From assembly GCF_013410665.1 (NCBI RefSeq), contig NZ_JACCFM010000001.1, forward strand, positions 2,480,001 to 2,544,000: 64,000 bases of DNA, in the 5' to 3' direction. Every line of letters begins with the position of its first letter. The stretch's first letter is position 1. Below the pieces are notes generated by a model. It saw only the letters and a program-made list of their open reading frames with translations. It made no database searches and was not told the DNA's origin. Shown in pieces: positions 34,709 through 43,635 of the stretch. The translations under genes were made by a program, and so were the position numbers. The DNA is from Leifsonia psychrotolerans. Its GTDB lineage: Bacteria > Actinomycetota > Actinomycetes > Actinomycetales > Microbacteriaceae.

Positions 34709-35635
34709 GTGAGTACCACCGCCGCCGAACCCCTCGTCGATGTGAGTCACTTTCGCATGGACTTCGGCGGCAGCACCGTCATCCGCGACCTGTCATTTCA
34801 GATTCGCCGGGGCGAGACCTTCGGTTTTCTCGGCAGCAATGGCTCGGGTAAAACCACCACGATCCGGGCGCTCCTCGGCATCTACCAGCCGACCGGCGGC
34901 GTGCTGCACATCGACGGCCGCACCTTCAAGCCCGAGAACACCAGCCGGCTCGGCTACCTCCCTGAGGAGCGCGGACTCTATAAGAAGGAGTCGGTGATCG
35001 ACGTCATGGTCTACTTCGGCACGCTCAAGGGGTTGCGGCGCGAGGCCGCGCGAATCTGGTCGCGCGGATTTCTTGAGCGCGTGGGCCTCGCCGAACACGA
35101 AAAGACCCGGCTCGACAAGCTCTCCAGCGGGCAGCAGCAGAAGGTGCAGCTCGGGGTGACGATCATGAACGAGCCGGAGCTTCTTATTCTCGACGAGCCC
35201 ACCAAGGGCTTCGACCCGGTCAACCGCCGCCTGCTGATGGAGATCATCGAAGATCAGAAGCGCGCCGGCTCGACGGTGATGATGGTCACGCATCAGATGG
35301 AAGAGGTCGAACGGCTCTGCGACCGTGTGCTGCTGCTGAAAGACGGCGTCTCGCGCGCATACGGCACCGTCTCCGAGGTGCAGGAACAGTTTGGCGCAAC
35401 CGTGCTGCTGGTCGAACACGTCGGCGCGATCCCGCCATCGGAGCAGTACCGCCTGGTGCGCGACGAGCACGGGCGCGCTGCCCTCGACCCCCTGCCCGGG
35501 GCGGATGCCGCCGACATCCTGCACTCCCTCATCGACGCCGGCGTGCGGGTGAGCCTGTTCACGCCCGTGCGACGCTCGCTGGAAGACATCTTCATCGAGG
35601 TGTACGGCGAAGAACCGGCCGGGAAGGAACGCTGA
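34709..35635 (+). CDS. ABC exporter ATPase (NatA-like)
   Basis: A 308-residue ATPase: Walker A GSNGSGKTT, signature LSSGQQQKVQLG, Walker B LLILDEPTKGFDPV, and the C-terminal DUF4162-type domain. This arrangement is that of NatA-type exporters. GTG at 34709 is 6 nt after a TAGCGT -10, indicating a leaderless transcript. The permease gene starts 2 bp after its stop. Confidence 0.9.
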   Translation: MSTTAAEPLVDVSHFRMDFGGSTVIRDLSFQIRRGETFGFLGSNGSGKTTTIRALLGIYQPTGGVLHIDGRTFKPENTSRLGYLPEERGLYKKESVIDVMVYFGTLKGLRREAARIWSRGFLERVGLAEHEKTRLDKLSSGQQQKVQLGVTIMNEPELLILDEPTKGFDPVNRRLLMEIIEDQKRAGSTVMMVTHQMEEVERLCDRVLLLKDGVSRAYGTVSEVQEQFGATVLLVEHVGAIPPSEQYRLVRDEHGRAALDPLPGADAADILHSLIDAGVRVSLFTPVRRSLEDIFIEVYGEEPAGKER

Positions 35636-35637
35636 TC

Positions 35638-36894
35638 ATGGCCTCCCACAACCTGCGCATCGTCGTGCGGTTTGAGTTCTTCCGCACCATCACCAAGCGT
35701 CGATTCTGGGTCGCGACCCTGTTCGTGCCCGTCGTGGTGCTCGTGGTCTTCGGCCTGGTGCTCGCGTCGAACTCCTCGACCGACAAGGCGAGCGAGGCCC
35801 AGAAGCAGGCGCATTTCTCGTTCGAGTACACCGACGCATCCGGTTTCGTGTCGCCCAGCGTCGTCGCCCGATTGGGCGGCACCCGGGCACCCAGTGCGCA
35901 GGCGGGGATCGAGGCCGTTCGAGCGGAGACGATCGAGGCTTTCTTCGTCTATCCGAAGGACCCGGCGACCCAGACGATACAGGTGTACGGCGTCGACGTG
36001 GGGTTGTTCGCGAATGGCAAGTACTCCTCGGTGGCGGAGGCGATCCTGCAGGAAAGCGCGGGCCGGGCAATCGGTTCGCCCGAACTGGTCGCCTTGAATC
36101 AGGCCAACTTCACGACGAATACCGTGACCTTTTCGAACGGACAGATCTCGGGTGGCATCGACGCCGCGATTCCGCCGATCGTGTTTCTCGCGATCTTCTA
36201 CGCCGTCATTCTGCTGCTCGGCAATCAGATGCTGAGCGCGACGCTGGAAGAGAAAGAGAACCGGGTCACCGAGATGATCCTGACGACCATCAATCCAACC
36301 AGTCTGATTCTCGGCAAGATCATCTCGCTGCTGCTCATCGGCGTGGTGCAGATGCTGGTCTTCGCGCTTCCGTTCGCGCTCGGCTATCTGTTCTTTCGCA
36401 ACGAGTTGAACCTGCCCAACCTCGACCTCGCCGACCTGCGGTTCGAACCGGAACAGATGATCGTCGGCGCGCTCGTTCTGCTGGGCGGCTTCGCCCTGTT
36501 CACGGGCACACTGGTCGCTCTCGGCGCCGCAATGCCCACCGTGAAGGATGCAGGCCCGATCTACGGCGCCCTCATGGTGCTCATCTTCGTGCCGTTCTAC
36601 ACAATCGCGTTGATCATCAGCGACCCCGACGCCTGGATCGTGCAGCTGCTCTCGTTCTTCCCCTTCTCGGCGCCGGTCACGGCACTGCTGCGTAATGCCT
36701 TCGGCACTTTGCCGCTCTGGCAGGCGGTGATCATCATCGCCGAGCTCTGGCTCCTGTCGGCGATCGTGCTGCGCCTGGCCGTGCGTCTGTTCCGCTACGG
36801 CTCGATCGAGTATTCGCGCAAAGTCTCGATTCGCGATGCGCTTCAGGCCGGCCGGGCCAGTCGGGCAGGCCAGGCGGATCGGGCCGGTCGTTGA
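35638..36894 (+). CDS. ABC-2 type permease (NatB-like)
   Basis: A 418-residue ABC-2 membrane protein: one N-terminal membrane segment (about 20-45), a large extracytoplasmic region, then five segments with the conserved LEEKENRVTEMILTTINP cytoplasmic loop. That loop is typical of NatB-type sodium or drug exporters. The C-terminal tail, from GRASRAGQADRAGR, is short, basic and repetitive. It is coupled to the ATPase gene; exported substrate unknown. Confidence 0.88.
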   Translation: MASHNLRIVVRFEFFRTITKRRFWVATLFVPVVVLVVFGLVLASNSSTDKASEAQKQAHFSFEYTDASGFVSPSVVARLGGTRAPSAQAGIEAVRAETIEAFFVYPKDPATQTIQVYGVDVGLFANGKYSSVAEAILQESAGRAIGSPELVALNQANFTTNTVTFSNGQISGGIDAAIPPIVFLAIFYAVILLLGNQMLSATLEEKENRVTEMILTTINPTSLILGKIISLLLIGVVQMLVFALPFALGYLFFRNELNLPNLDLADLRFEPEQMIVGALVLLGGFALFTGTLVALGAAMPTVKDAGPIYGALMVLIFVPFYTIALIISDPDAWIVQLLSFFPFSAPVTALLRNAFGTLPLWQAVIIIAELWLLSAIVLRLAVRLFRYGSIEYSRKVSIRDALQAGRASRAGQADRAGR

Positions 36895-36949
36895 ACTCGG
36901 GCCGGGGCAGACGGACGGCCCACCGAACGTCGAGCGGTACGCTGAGCGG

Positions 36950-37417
36950 ATGAACGTCGACAGCGTGGATCGTGCTCTCATCGCGCAGCTGAGCGGTGAC
37001 TCCCGTCTCTCGATGCGCCAGTTGGCCGAACGTGTGCACGTCTCCCGCACCTCCGCCCACAAGCGCGTGCACAACCTCATCGCCACCGGCGTGCTCACGG
37101 GGTTCACGGTCAACGTCGACCGCAAGTCCATCGGGTTGAACGTCACAGCCCTCGTGATCGTCACAATCGGCGACGCCCCCTGGCCCGGCATCGCATCGGC
37201 GCTGGCCGCACTGCCGTTCGTCGAATCCGTGCTGGCGCTGAGCGGCGACATCGACTTTCTCGTCACCGTGAGCGCCCCCGACAACGAACAGCTCAGCGCG
37301 GTGATTCTGCAGCAGATCCACGAGATGCCCGGCGTTGTCTCGACCCGTTCCCATCTCGTGCTCGACGAGCGAATCGGATCGGCGCCCGGCTCGAACCCCA
37401 ACGCCTGGCCCGCCTGA
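36950..37417 (+). CDS. Lrp/AsnC-family regulator
   Basis: A 155-residue Lrp protein with an N-terminal winged HTH (LSMRQLAERVHVSRTSAHKRV) and a C-terminal RAM/AsnC ligand domain containing VLALSGDIDFLVTV. It sits upstream of the branched-chain 2-oxoacid dehydrogenase genes, and Lrp proteins (BkdR) commonly control these in response to branched-chain amino acids. ATG at 36950 is 6 nt after TACGCT, so probably leaderless. Confidence 0.88.
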   Translation: MNVDSVDRALIAQLSGDSRLSMRQLAERVHVSRTSAHKRVHNLIATGVLTGFTVNVDRKSIGLNVTALVIVTIGDAPWPGIASALAALPFVESVLALSGDIDFLVTVSAPDNEQLSAVILQQIHEMPGVVSTRSHLVLDERIGSAPGSNPNAWPA

Positions 37418-37496
37418 CCCGCTGGGCCGCCTGCGCCTGCCCGGTCGCCTGACTCGCTGGCCCGCCTGACCCGCTCGGCTGCCTGCGCCTGCCCGG
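37411..37496 (+). repeat. 34-bp direct repeat in the gap before the E1-alpha gene
   Basis: Copies at 37411-37444 and 37463-37496 share all but 2 positions (parts CGCCTGACCCGCT and CTGCGCCTGCCCGG). The first overlaps the end of the Lrp gene. The rest of the 204-bp gap holds no gene. Confidence 0.7.
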
Positions 37497-37621
37497 GCCC
37501 GCGGACGTTTGGCCCGATTAACCCCACCCTGGCGCTACAGATGGCACCCGATTCGGGTGAACCGAGCCATCTGTTGCCAGCCGTACTCACCCGCTAGCAG
37601 AAGGCATCCGTCTGTCCCACG

Positions 37622-38788
37622 ATGGGCTGTATGAGCAATGATGCTGGCCCGGTGGGCACCCCGATTGTGCCGACACGGATACCGATCCGTTTGATCGACG
37701 AGAGTGGCGCTGCGGTCATCGGGGAGCAGACTGCGGGCTTCGAACTTCCCTCGATCGAAACGTTGCTCGGGTTCTACCGCCAGATGGTTCTGGCCCGCCG
37801 TTTCGACACCCAGGTGACGGCGCTCACGCGCCAGGGCCGCCTCGCCACGTACCCCTCGGCACTCGGCCAAGAGGCCTGCGAGATTGCCGCCGTTGCCGCG
37901 CTCGGTGACCAGGACTGGCTGTTTCCGACCTACCGAGACACCATCGCACTGCTGACCCGCGGGGTGAGCCCAGTCGAGATTCTGTCCTTCTTTCGCGGCG
38001 ATTGGCACACCGGATTCGACCCGCACGTCCACCGCATCTCACCGCAGTCCACGCCGCTGGCGACCCAGGCACTGCACGCGGTGGGCCTGGCCACAGCCGC
38101 CACGCTGAAGCAGGACGACACCGTGGCTCTCACCTTTCTCGGCGACGGTGCCACGAGCGAGGGCGACGCGCACGAGGCCTTCAACTTTGCGGCGGTCTGG
38201 CAGGCGCCCGTGGTGTTCGTGATTCAGAACAATCAGTACGCGATCAGCGTTCCGGTTCGAAAGCAGTCCCACGCGCGAATTCTGGCCGACCGCGCAATCG
38301 GCTACGGCATGCCCGGCTTCTATGTCGATGGCAATGACGTCGCGGCGATGTTCGCGGTCATCAGCGCCGCCGTCACACGGGGCCGCTCCGGCGGTGGACC
38401 GACGATGATCGAGGGCCTCACCTACCGCATGGAATCGCACACCAATTCGGATGACCCCACCCGCTACCGCGATGCGGCCGAGGTCGATCACTGGCGCGGC
38501 CTCGACCCCATCGCTCGGCTCGAAAAGTACCTCGCCGACGCAGGAGCGCTCAGCGACGAGGTGCGCTTGGGCATCGCCTCCGCCGCCGAGGATCTTGCCA
38601 CCGCGACGCGCGACGCCATGAACGAGACACCGGTTCTTGACCCACTCGAACTGTTCGACCACGTCTACGCCGAACCGCGCCCGGCACTTCGCGAACAGCG
38701 GGAGTTCCTGTCCCGCGAGCTGGCCTCCGTCGACACGGAGTCCGGCTCAACCCCAGCAGGCACAACCCCAGCAGGAGGGACGGCATGA
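37622..38788 (+). CDS. branched-chain 2-oxoacid dehydrogenase E1 alpha subunit
   Basis: A 388-residue thiamine-diphosphate-dependent dehydrogenase alpha subunit. The ThDP/Mg site is GDGATSEGDAHEAFNFA ending in NNQYAISVP, and the phosphorylation-loop-like region is RMESHTNSDDPTRYR. With the next genes it performs oxidative decarboxylation of 2-oxo acids. Branched-chain specificity is inferred from the sequence type and the adjacent Lrp gene. ATG at 37622 or 37631 may be the start; no clear ribosome site for either. Its stop overlaps the next ATG. Confidence 0.9.
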   Translation: MGCMSNDAGPVGTPIVPTRIPIRLIDESGAAVIGEQTAGFELPSIETLLGFYRQMVLARRFDTQVTALTRQGRLATYPSALGQEACEIAAVAALGDQDWLFPTYRDTIALLTRGVSPVEILSFFRGDWHTGFDPHVHRISPQSTPLATQALHAVGLATAATLKQDDTVALTFLGDGATSEGDAHEAFNFAAVWQAPVVFVIQNNQYAISVPVRKQSHARILADRAIGYGMPGFYVDGNDVAAMFAVISAAVTRGRSGGGPTMIEGLTYRMESHTNSDDPTRYRDAAEVDHWRGLDPIARLEKYLADAGALSDEVRLGIASAAEDLATATRDAMNETPVLDPLELFDHVYAEPRPALREQREFLSRELASVDTESGSTPAGTTPAGGTA

Positions 38789-39912
38789 CAATGCTCCACC
38801 ATTCCACGCCCGTCACGGCGGAGCCCGGCGCATCGGCGGCTCGACGCCAGCGCACCGATACCGCCCCCGCGGATGTCGTGCCCACAGGCGACCCGGCCGA
38901 GCAGCCGGCCAGTTCACCGGCGTCCAGTCCGGGCGACGCTCCCGCCTCTCTCAGCCTGGCCGGAGCGCTGAACGCCGCGCTGCGCGACGCCCTCGCGGAG
39001 GACGCATCCGTCGTCGTGTTCGGTGAAGATGTCGGCCCGCTCGGTGGCGTCTTCCGTGTGACCGATGCCCTCAACGCCCGATTCGGCGACGAGCGGGTCT
39101 GGGATGCGCCCCTGGCCGAATCCGGCATCGTCGGAACCGCCATCGGCATGGCCATCTACGGCCTGCGCCCGGTGATCGAGATGCAGTTCGACGCCTTCAG
39201 CTACCCTGCCTTCGAGCAGATCACCTCGCACCTAGCGAAGATGCGCAACCGTACGAAGGGCCGCATTGCGCTGCCGATTGTGATCCGCATCCCCTACGCG
39301 GGCGGCATCGGCGGCGTCGAGCACCACTCGGATTCGTCGGAGGCCTACTGGACGCACACCCCCGGCCTCACCGTCGTCACCCCGTCGAACCCGGCCGACG
39401 CCTATTCGATGCTGCGCGAAGCAATCCGCAGCGACGACCCGGTGATTTTTCTCGAGCCGAAAAGCCGCTATTGGGTGAAGGATGCCGTCACACTGCCCGC
39501 GCAGACCCTCCCGATGACACGCGCGCAGGTCGTGCGCACGGGCAGCGACGTCACACTGCTGGCCTATGGTCCGACCGTGAAGACGGCGGTGCAGTCGGCC
39601 GATCTCGGAGCCCAGGAAGGCCTCTCTATCGAGGTCATCGATCTGCGCAGCCTGTCGCCGTTTGACGACGAGACGGTCAGCGCCTCGGTGCGTAGGACCG
39701 GTCGCGCGGCGGTCATCCATGAGGCGGCGCAATTCGGCGGTTACGGTGCCGAAGTTGCAGCCCGTGTGACCGAACGCAACTTCTTCTTTCTTGAGGCCCC
39801 CGTTCTGCGCATCGCCGGCTTCGACATCCCCTATCCGGCCCCCAAGCTCGAAGAGCACTACCTGCCCACCGCTGAACGCGTGCTCGCCGCGCTCGACACC
39901 TGGGAATGGTGA
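38785..39912 (+). CDS. branched-chain 2-oxoacid dehydrogenase E1 beta subunit
   Basis: A 375-residue transketolase-type beta subunit. The conserved core begins with SLAGALNAALRDAL at about residue 52 and includes VFGEDVG and IRIPYAGGIGGVEHHSDSSE (split here as IRIPYAGG and GGVEHHSDSSE). The first 50 residues, rich in Ala, Pro, Ser and Thr, have no counterpart in typical E1 beta proteins and look disordered. The start overlaps the E1-alpha stop (ATGA). Confidence 0.92.
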   Translation: MTMLHHSTPVTAEPGASAARRQRTDTAPADVVPTGDPAEQPASSPASSPGDAPASLSLAGALNAALRDALAEDASVVVFGEDVGPLGGVFRVTDALNARFGDERVWDAPLAESGIVGTAIGMAIYGLRPVIEMQFDAFSYPAFEQITSHLAKMRNRTKGRIALPIVIRIPYAGGIGGVEHHSDSSEAYWTHTPGLTVVTPSNPADAYSMLREAIRSDDPVIFLEPKSRYWVKDAVTLPAQTLPMTRAQVVRTGSDVTLLAYGPTVKTAVQSADLGAQEGLSIEVIDLRSLSPFDDETVSASVRRTGRAAVIHEAAQFGGYGAEVAARVTERNFFFLEAPVLRIAGFDIPYPAPKLEEHYLPTAERVLAALDTWEW

Positions 39913-41381
39913 TCATGCACGCGACATCCGCGACCCCTCCCCCTGCGCCGAATGACGCGCTGCGCAACGACTTTCTGCTGCCCGATCTTGGCGAGGGTCT
40001 CACCGAGGCCGAGGTCGTGGCCTGGCGTGTGGCCCCGGGCGATGTGATCGCCATCGACCAGATCGTGGTCGAGGTGGAGTCGGCCAAGTCCGTCGTCGAG
40101 CTGCCCTCCCCCTACGGCGGACGCGTGGTAACTCTGCACGCCGCCCTCGGCCAGGTTGTGCATGCGGGCATGCCGCTGATCACCGTGGTTCCCGCTGAAG
40201 CGGGCAGTGCCGCCGCGGGCGGGATTGTCGGAGGCGGGATTGCCGGAGCCACGGATGCCGGGCGAGCCGATGACCGTCTGCCCGACACGGGCCTGGCCGT
40301 GAATGTCGGCTCGGGCGCGGTGCTCGTCGGCTATGGCACCATGGAATCCACGGTGCGGCTCACGCGCCCGGCCGGCGGTCGCTTCGGCAATCGCGGGCTC
40401 GGGACGGGAACGGATTCGGCAGAGGTACCGGCACCGCCACCGGCAGCGGGCGCGCTGCTGCTCGAGGAGACCCGGCGCTCCCCCGTGGTCTCGCCGCTGG
40501 TGCGCAAGCTGGCCAAGAATCACGGGTTCGAGGCCAGCCAGCTACTCGGTAGTGGAACCGGTTTCCTCGTGCTCAAGGCCGACGTCGACGCGGCCATCGC
40601 GGCCCGCGCCGCGGAGCCGACGAACGGGGACGCACCAGCCGGCCCCGCAGCATCCGTTGGGGGAATGCCCGTCGCGAGCACGAGCGGCGCAACTGACCTG
40701 CGCATTCCGCTCACCGGACTGCGCAAGGTGGTGGCGGCCAGGCTCAGCCAATCGCGGCGGGAGATTCCCGAGGCGACGATCTGGCTCGACGTCGACGCGA
40801 CCGAGCTGTTCGTCGCGAAGGATCGCCTGGCAAAGGCCACGGGTGAGCGGTTCAGCATCACCGCGCTCATCGCGCGGTTCGTCGTGGCGGGGCTGCAGCA
40901 GTACCCCATTCTCAACTCGTCGCTCAGCGCTGACGGGCAGGAGATCATCCAGCACGGCGGCATCAACCTGGGCTTGGCCGCGCAAACCCGGCGCGGACTG
41001 ATGGTGCCGGTCGTACACAACGCCCACACGTTCACGACTCGGGAATTACGGGATGCGATCGCCACCCTTGTCGCCACGAGCGAGCGCGGCGACTTCCCGC
41101 CCGCAGACCTCACCGGAGGCACATTCACGCTCAACAACTACGGCGGATTCGGGGTCGACGGCTCTGCGGCCATCATCAACTATCCCGAGGTGGCGATGCT
41201 CGGCATCGGCCGCATTATCGAGCGGCCGTGGGTCGTCGACGGCGCGCTGGCCGTACGCCGAGTCGTGCAGCTCTCGTTCGTCTTCGACCATCGGGTCTGC
41301 GACGGCGACGTGGCGTCGGGCTTTCTCACGTACGTCGCGCGCTGTATCGAGGAGCCGCTGCTGCTGCTCGGCACCGTCTGA
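39906..41381 (+). CDS. dihydrolipoamide acyltransferase, E2 component
   Basis: A 491-residue three-domain E2: lipoyl domain at about residues 23-98 with lipoylation Lys61 in EVESAKSVV, a glycine-rich linker, an E3-binding domain starting at RRSPVVSPLVRKLAKNHG, and a catalytic domain ending in the FDHRVCDGDVASGF active-site motif. It transfers the acyl group to CoA. E3 is not in the window and must come from elsewhere. Starts ATG 39906, GTG 39909 and ATG 39915 are all possible, overlapping the E1-beta stop. Confidence 0.93.
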   Translation: MVIMHATSATPPPAPNDALRNDFLLPDLGEGLTEAEVVAWRVAPGDVIAIDQIVVEVESAKSVVELPSPYGGRVVTLHAALGQVVHAGMPLITVVPAEAGSAAAGGIVGGGIAGATDAGRADDRLPDTGLAVNVGSGAVLVGYGTMESTVRLTRPAGGRFGNRGLGTGTDSAEVPAPPPAAGALLLEETRRSPVVSPLVRKLAKNHGFEASQLLGSGTGFLVLKADVDAAIAARAAEPTNGDAPAGPAASVGGMPVASTSGATDLRIPLTGLRKVVAARLSQSRREIPEATIWLDVDATELFVAKDRLAKATGERFSITALIARFVVAGLQQYPILNSSLSADGQEIIQHGGINLGLAAQTRRGLMVPVVHNAHTFTTRELRDAIATLVATSERGDFPPADLTGGTFTLNNYGGFGVDGSAAIINYPEVAMLGIGRIIERPWVVDGALAVRRVVQLSFVFDHRVCDGDVASGFLTYVARCIEEPLLLLGTV

Positions 41382-41443
41382 GTCGAGCCGACCCCGGGCA
41401 TCCGCTCGTCGGCCGGCGTCGCGATCGCGGTGCGGCATCATCC

Positions 41444-41502
41444 GTGAGGTCGCGCAGATGACCCTTCCCCCGGCCCGCGAGGGGTCATCTGCGCGACCTC
41501 AC
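41444..41502. repeat. long hairpin element, copy 1
   Basis: Perfect 21-bp arms (GTGAGGTCGCGCAGATGACCC at 41444-41464, its complement at 41482-41502) round a 17-bp loop. The arm sequence recurs at 60760-60814. It is in the gap between E2 and the Gfo/Idh/MocA gene. No T-tract follows, so it is more like a dispersed palindrome than an intrinsic terminator. Confidence 0.9.
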
Positions 41503-41553
41503 GCACGACTACACGTCTCCACCACGCGCGGCATTCGGGACTAGGGTTCAACA

Positions 41554-42537
41554 ATGAACTTTCCAGACCTTCGCGTGGGCATCGTCGGATCCGGCGGCAT
41601 GGGCCAGACGCACGCCGCAGCCTGGCGCGAGCTCGGCGTGCAGCTCTTCGCCTATTCGCCGCGCGGAGCCCAGAATCTCGTCGACGACTTCGGCGCGACG
41701 GCCTGCGACAGTGTTGAGGCGCTGCTCGCCTCCTGCGACGTGCTGGACGTCTGTTCCCCGACGCCGACGCATCCGGAGCTGATCACTGCCGGCATCGACG
41801 CGGGCGTCGCGATCATCTGCGAGAAGCCACTCGCGCTTACCGCACTCGAGGCCGAGCAGATCAGCGCGCGAGCGTCCGCGGCGGGGGTGCCACTCTACCC
41901 GGCACACGTGGTGCGGTTCTTCCCCGAATATCTGCAGGCCAAGCAGTCGGTGGATGCGGGCGCGATCGGCCAGGTCTCGCTCGCGCGTTTCAGTCGCGTG
42001 GGTGAATTTCCGAGCTGGGCGCCATGGTTCGCCGACGAGCAACGCTCGGGCGGCGTGGTTCTCGATCTGATGATCCATGACTTCGATGCCGCGACCTGGA
42101 TTTCGGGGCCGGTCACGCGCGTGTACGCCGTCCGCTCACCGGCAATCGTTGGTTCGTCGGTCACCTCGGCACAGGTCATTCTCACGCATGCCTCGGGCGC
42201 AATCAGCTCGGTCACCGGAATCTGGGGGGCGCCGGGAACCCCCTTCAGCACGACGTTCTCACTCGTCGGAACGACGGGCGCGATCCAACACGACTCTCGG
42301 CACGAGGCGCAGCCCGGCTCGTCGTCAGAATCACCGTCTGGCTCCGTCGCGTCCGAAGACCCCTACCTCACCCAGTTGCGCGAATTCGTGCAGGGCATCC
42401 GCGGCGAGCTCGTGCCCCGGGTCAGCGCAGCGGATGGCGTAATCGCCGTGCGCATCGCGCGCGCCGCCCTCGAGTCGATCGCCTCGGGGCAGCCGGTCGA
42501 GCTGGCGGAGGCCGACCAGGCGCATCCGGTCGCGTAG
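41554..42537 (+). CDS. Gfo/Idh/MocA-family oxidoreductase
   Basis: A 327-residue NAD(P)-dependent dehydrogenase. The N-terminal Rossmann motif is GIVGSGGMGQTHAAAW, followed by the family's EKPLALT (Lys of the EKP motif) and a GFO_IDH_MocA C-terminal domain with LMIHDFDAATWI. It probably acts on a sugar, inositol or similar polyol; substrate unassigned. ATG at 41554 lies 6 nt after TAGGGT, so the transcript is probably leaderless. Confidence 0.9.
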   Translation: MNFPDLRVGIVGSGGMGQTHAAAWRELGVQLFAYSPRGAQNLVDDFGATACDSVEALLASCDVLDVCSPTPTHPELITAGIDAGVAIICEKPLALTALEAEQISARASAAGVPLYPAHVVRFFPEYLQAKQSVDAGAIGQVSLARFSRVGEFPSWAPWFADEQRSGGVVLDLMIHDFDAATWISGPVTRVYAVRSPAIVGSSVTSAQVILTHASGAISSVTGIWGAPGTPFSTTFSLVGTTGAIQHDSRHEAQPGSSSESPSGSVASEDPYLTQLREFVQGIRGELVPRVSAADGVIAVRIARAALESIASGQPVELAEADQAHPVA

Positions 42538-42664
42538 GCTCCAGGCAAACGGGCGTCCGGCGCGGCGACGCATCCGTTCACGCAGCGAAAACAAGCATTC
42601 TGCTCCACCACTCTGCAATCCGGCCTGTGTTGTACAAACCGGCACCTCAGCCTGTTTCGGCAAC

Positions 42665-42698
42665 GGCGACGGTACCGGTTCGGCGACGGTACCGGTTC
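42665..42698 (+). repeat. 17-bp tandem duplication between convergent genes
   Basis: GGCGACGGTACCGGTTC occurs twice, at 42665-42681 and 42682-42698, immediately before the stop of the enoyl-CoA hydratase gene. The 163-bp gap has no gene and no clear terminator stem. Confidence 0.85.
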
Positions 42699-42700
42699 GG

Positions 42701-43489
42701 CTACGTGCGATCCGCGCGACCGCCGGTGAAAACCGCGCGGCGCTTCTGCTGGAACGCTGCGAAGCCCTCGCTGTAGTCGGCACTGGCACTGAGCTCGCCC
42801 TGCGCTGCATTCTCGGCTGCGAGTGACTCCCAGAGTCCGACGCGGTCATCCCGCACCTGGGCGACGAGCCGCTTGCTCGCGAGGAACGCCTCAGTCGCGC
42901 CCTGTGCCGCCCGGGTCACACGCTCCCGAGTGAACTCAAGAAGCTCGGCATCCGCAACCACCCTGCTGAAAAGCCCGGCCGCCACCGCCTCGGTCCCGCG
43001 CATCAGCTCGGCCGTGTAGATGAGGTCGAGTGTGCGGTGCGCGCCCAGACGCTCCACAAACAGTGCGTGACCGCCCGAGTCGAGGGTGGCGCCGAGGGTG
43101 GCGAACGGCGAACCGATCCTGGCCGATTCGCCGAGATAGACAACATCCGTGGCGATCAAGAGCCCCAGGCCGACGCCGAGACAGGCCCCGGATGCCGCGG
43201 CGAACGTCGGCGCAGGGAACGCGGCGAGCTGGCGCAACAGTGGGGTGACCACGGTGTCGAGGTAGCCGCGCGCGTCATCCGTCGCAGGATCTACGGCCGA
43301 GATGTCACGCCCCGTGCAGAACGCCCGGCCCTCGCCGCGCAGCAGCACCGCCCGCACGCCGGCCTGCTCGGCGCGGGTGAGCGCCGCCGACAACTCGGCG
43401 ATCGCGCTCTCGTCGAGCGCGTTCAACTTCGACGGGTTGTTCAGCACGATCTCGGCGGTGTCGCCGGTGAGGGTGAGCTCGACGGGCAT
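42701..43489 (-). CDS. paaG: enoyl-CoA hydratase/isomerase, probable PaaG
   Basis: A 262-residue crotonase-fold protein with the oxyanion-hole stretches EGRAFCTGRDIS and GACLGVGLGLL. It follows paaE by 146 bp in the same direction, in the phenylacetate cluster. PaaG isomerises the ring epoxide of phenylacetyl-CoA to oxepin-CoA, and the location plus the extra PaaF-like hydratase at 52309 make PaaG the best assignment. AGGAGA lies before the ATG. Specific function is inferred from context. Confidence 0.85.
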   Translation of the reverse strand: MPVELTLTGDTAEIVLNNPSKLNALDESAIAELSAALTRAEQAGVRAVLLRGEGRAFCTGRDISAVDPATDDARGYLDTVVTPLLRQLAAFPAPTFAAASGACLGVGLGLLIATDVVYLGESARIGSPFATLGATLDSGGHALFVERLGAHRTLDLIYTAELMRGTEAVAAGLFSRVVADAELLEFTRERVTRAAQGATEAFLASKRLVAQVRDDRVGLWESLAAENAAQGELSASADYSEGFAAFQQKRRAVFTGGRADRT

Positions 43490-43635
43490 GTGGTCTCCTG
43501 GCTGTGTCGGTGGGTCGGACGAGAATGTGAATCACGGTGGTGCCTGCCCCGGGCGGTCGGGGCGGCGAAAACGACAGTTCTAGAGACGACAGCGCCCAAT
43601 GTGAAGGAGACGCCCGATGCCCACGTGATTGAAGC

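Noticed and set aside
35293..37590. A 765-residue open frame on the minus strand
   Set aside because: It lies antisense to the NatA/NatB and Lrp genes, which have clear families. Its translation has no recognisable domain and typical shadow composition.
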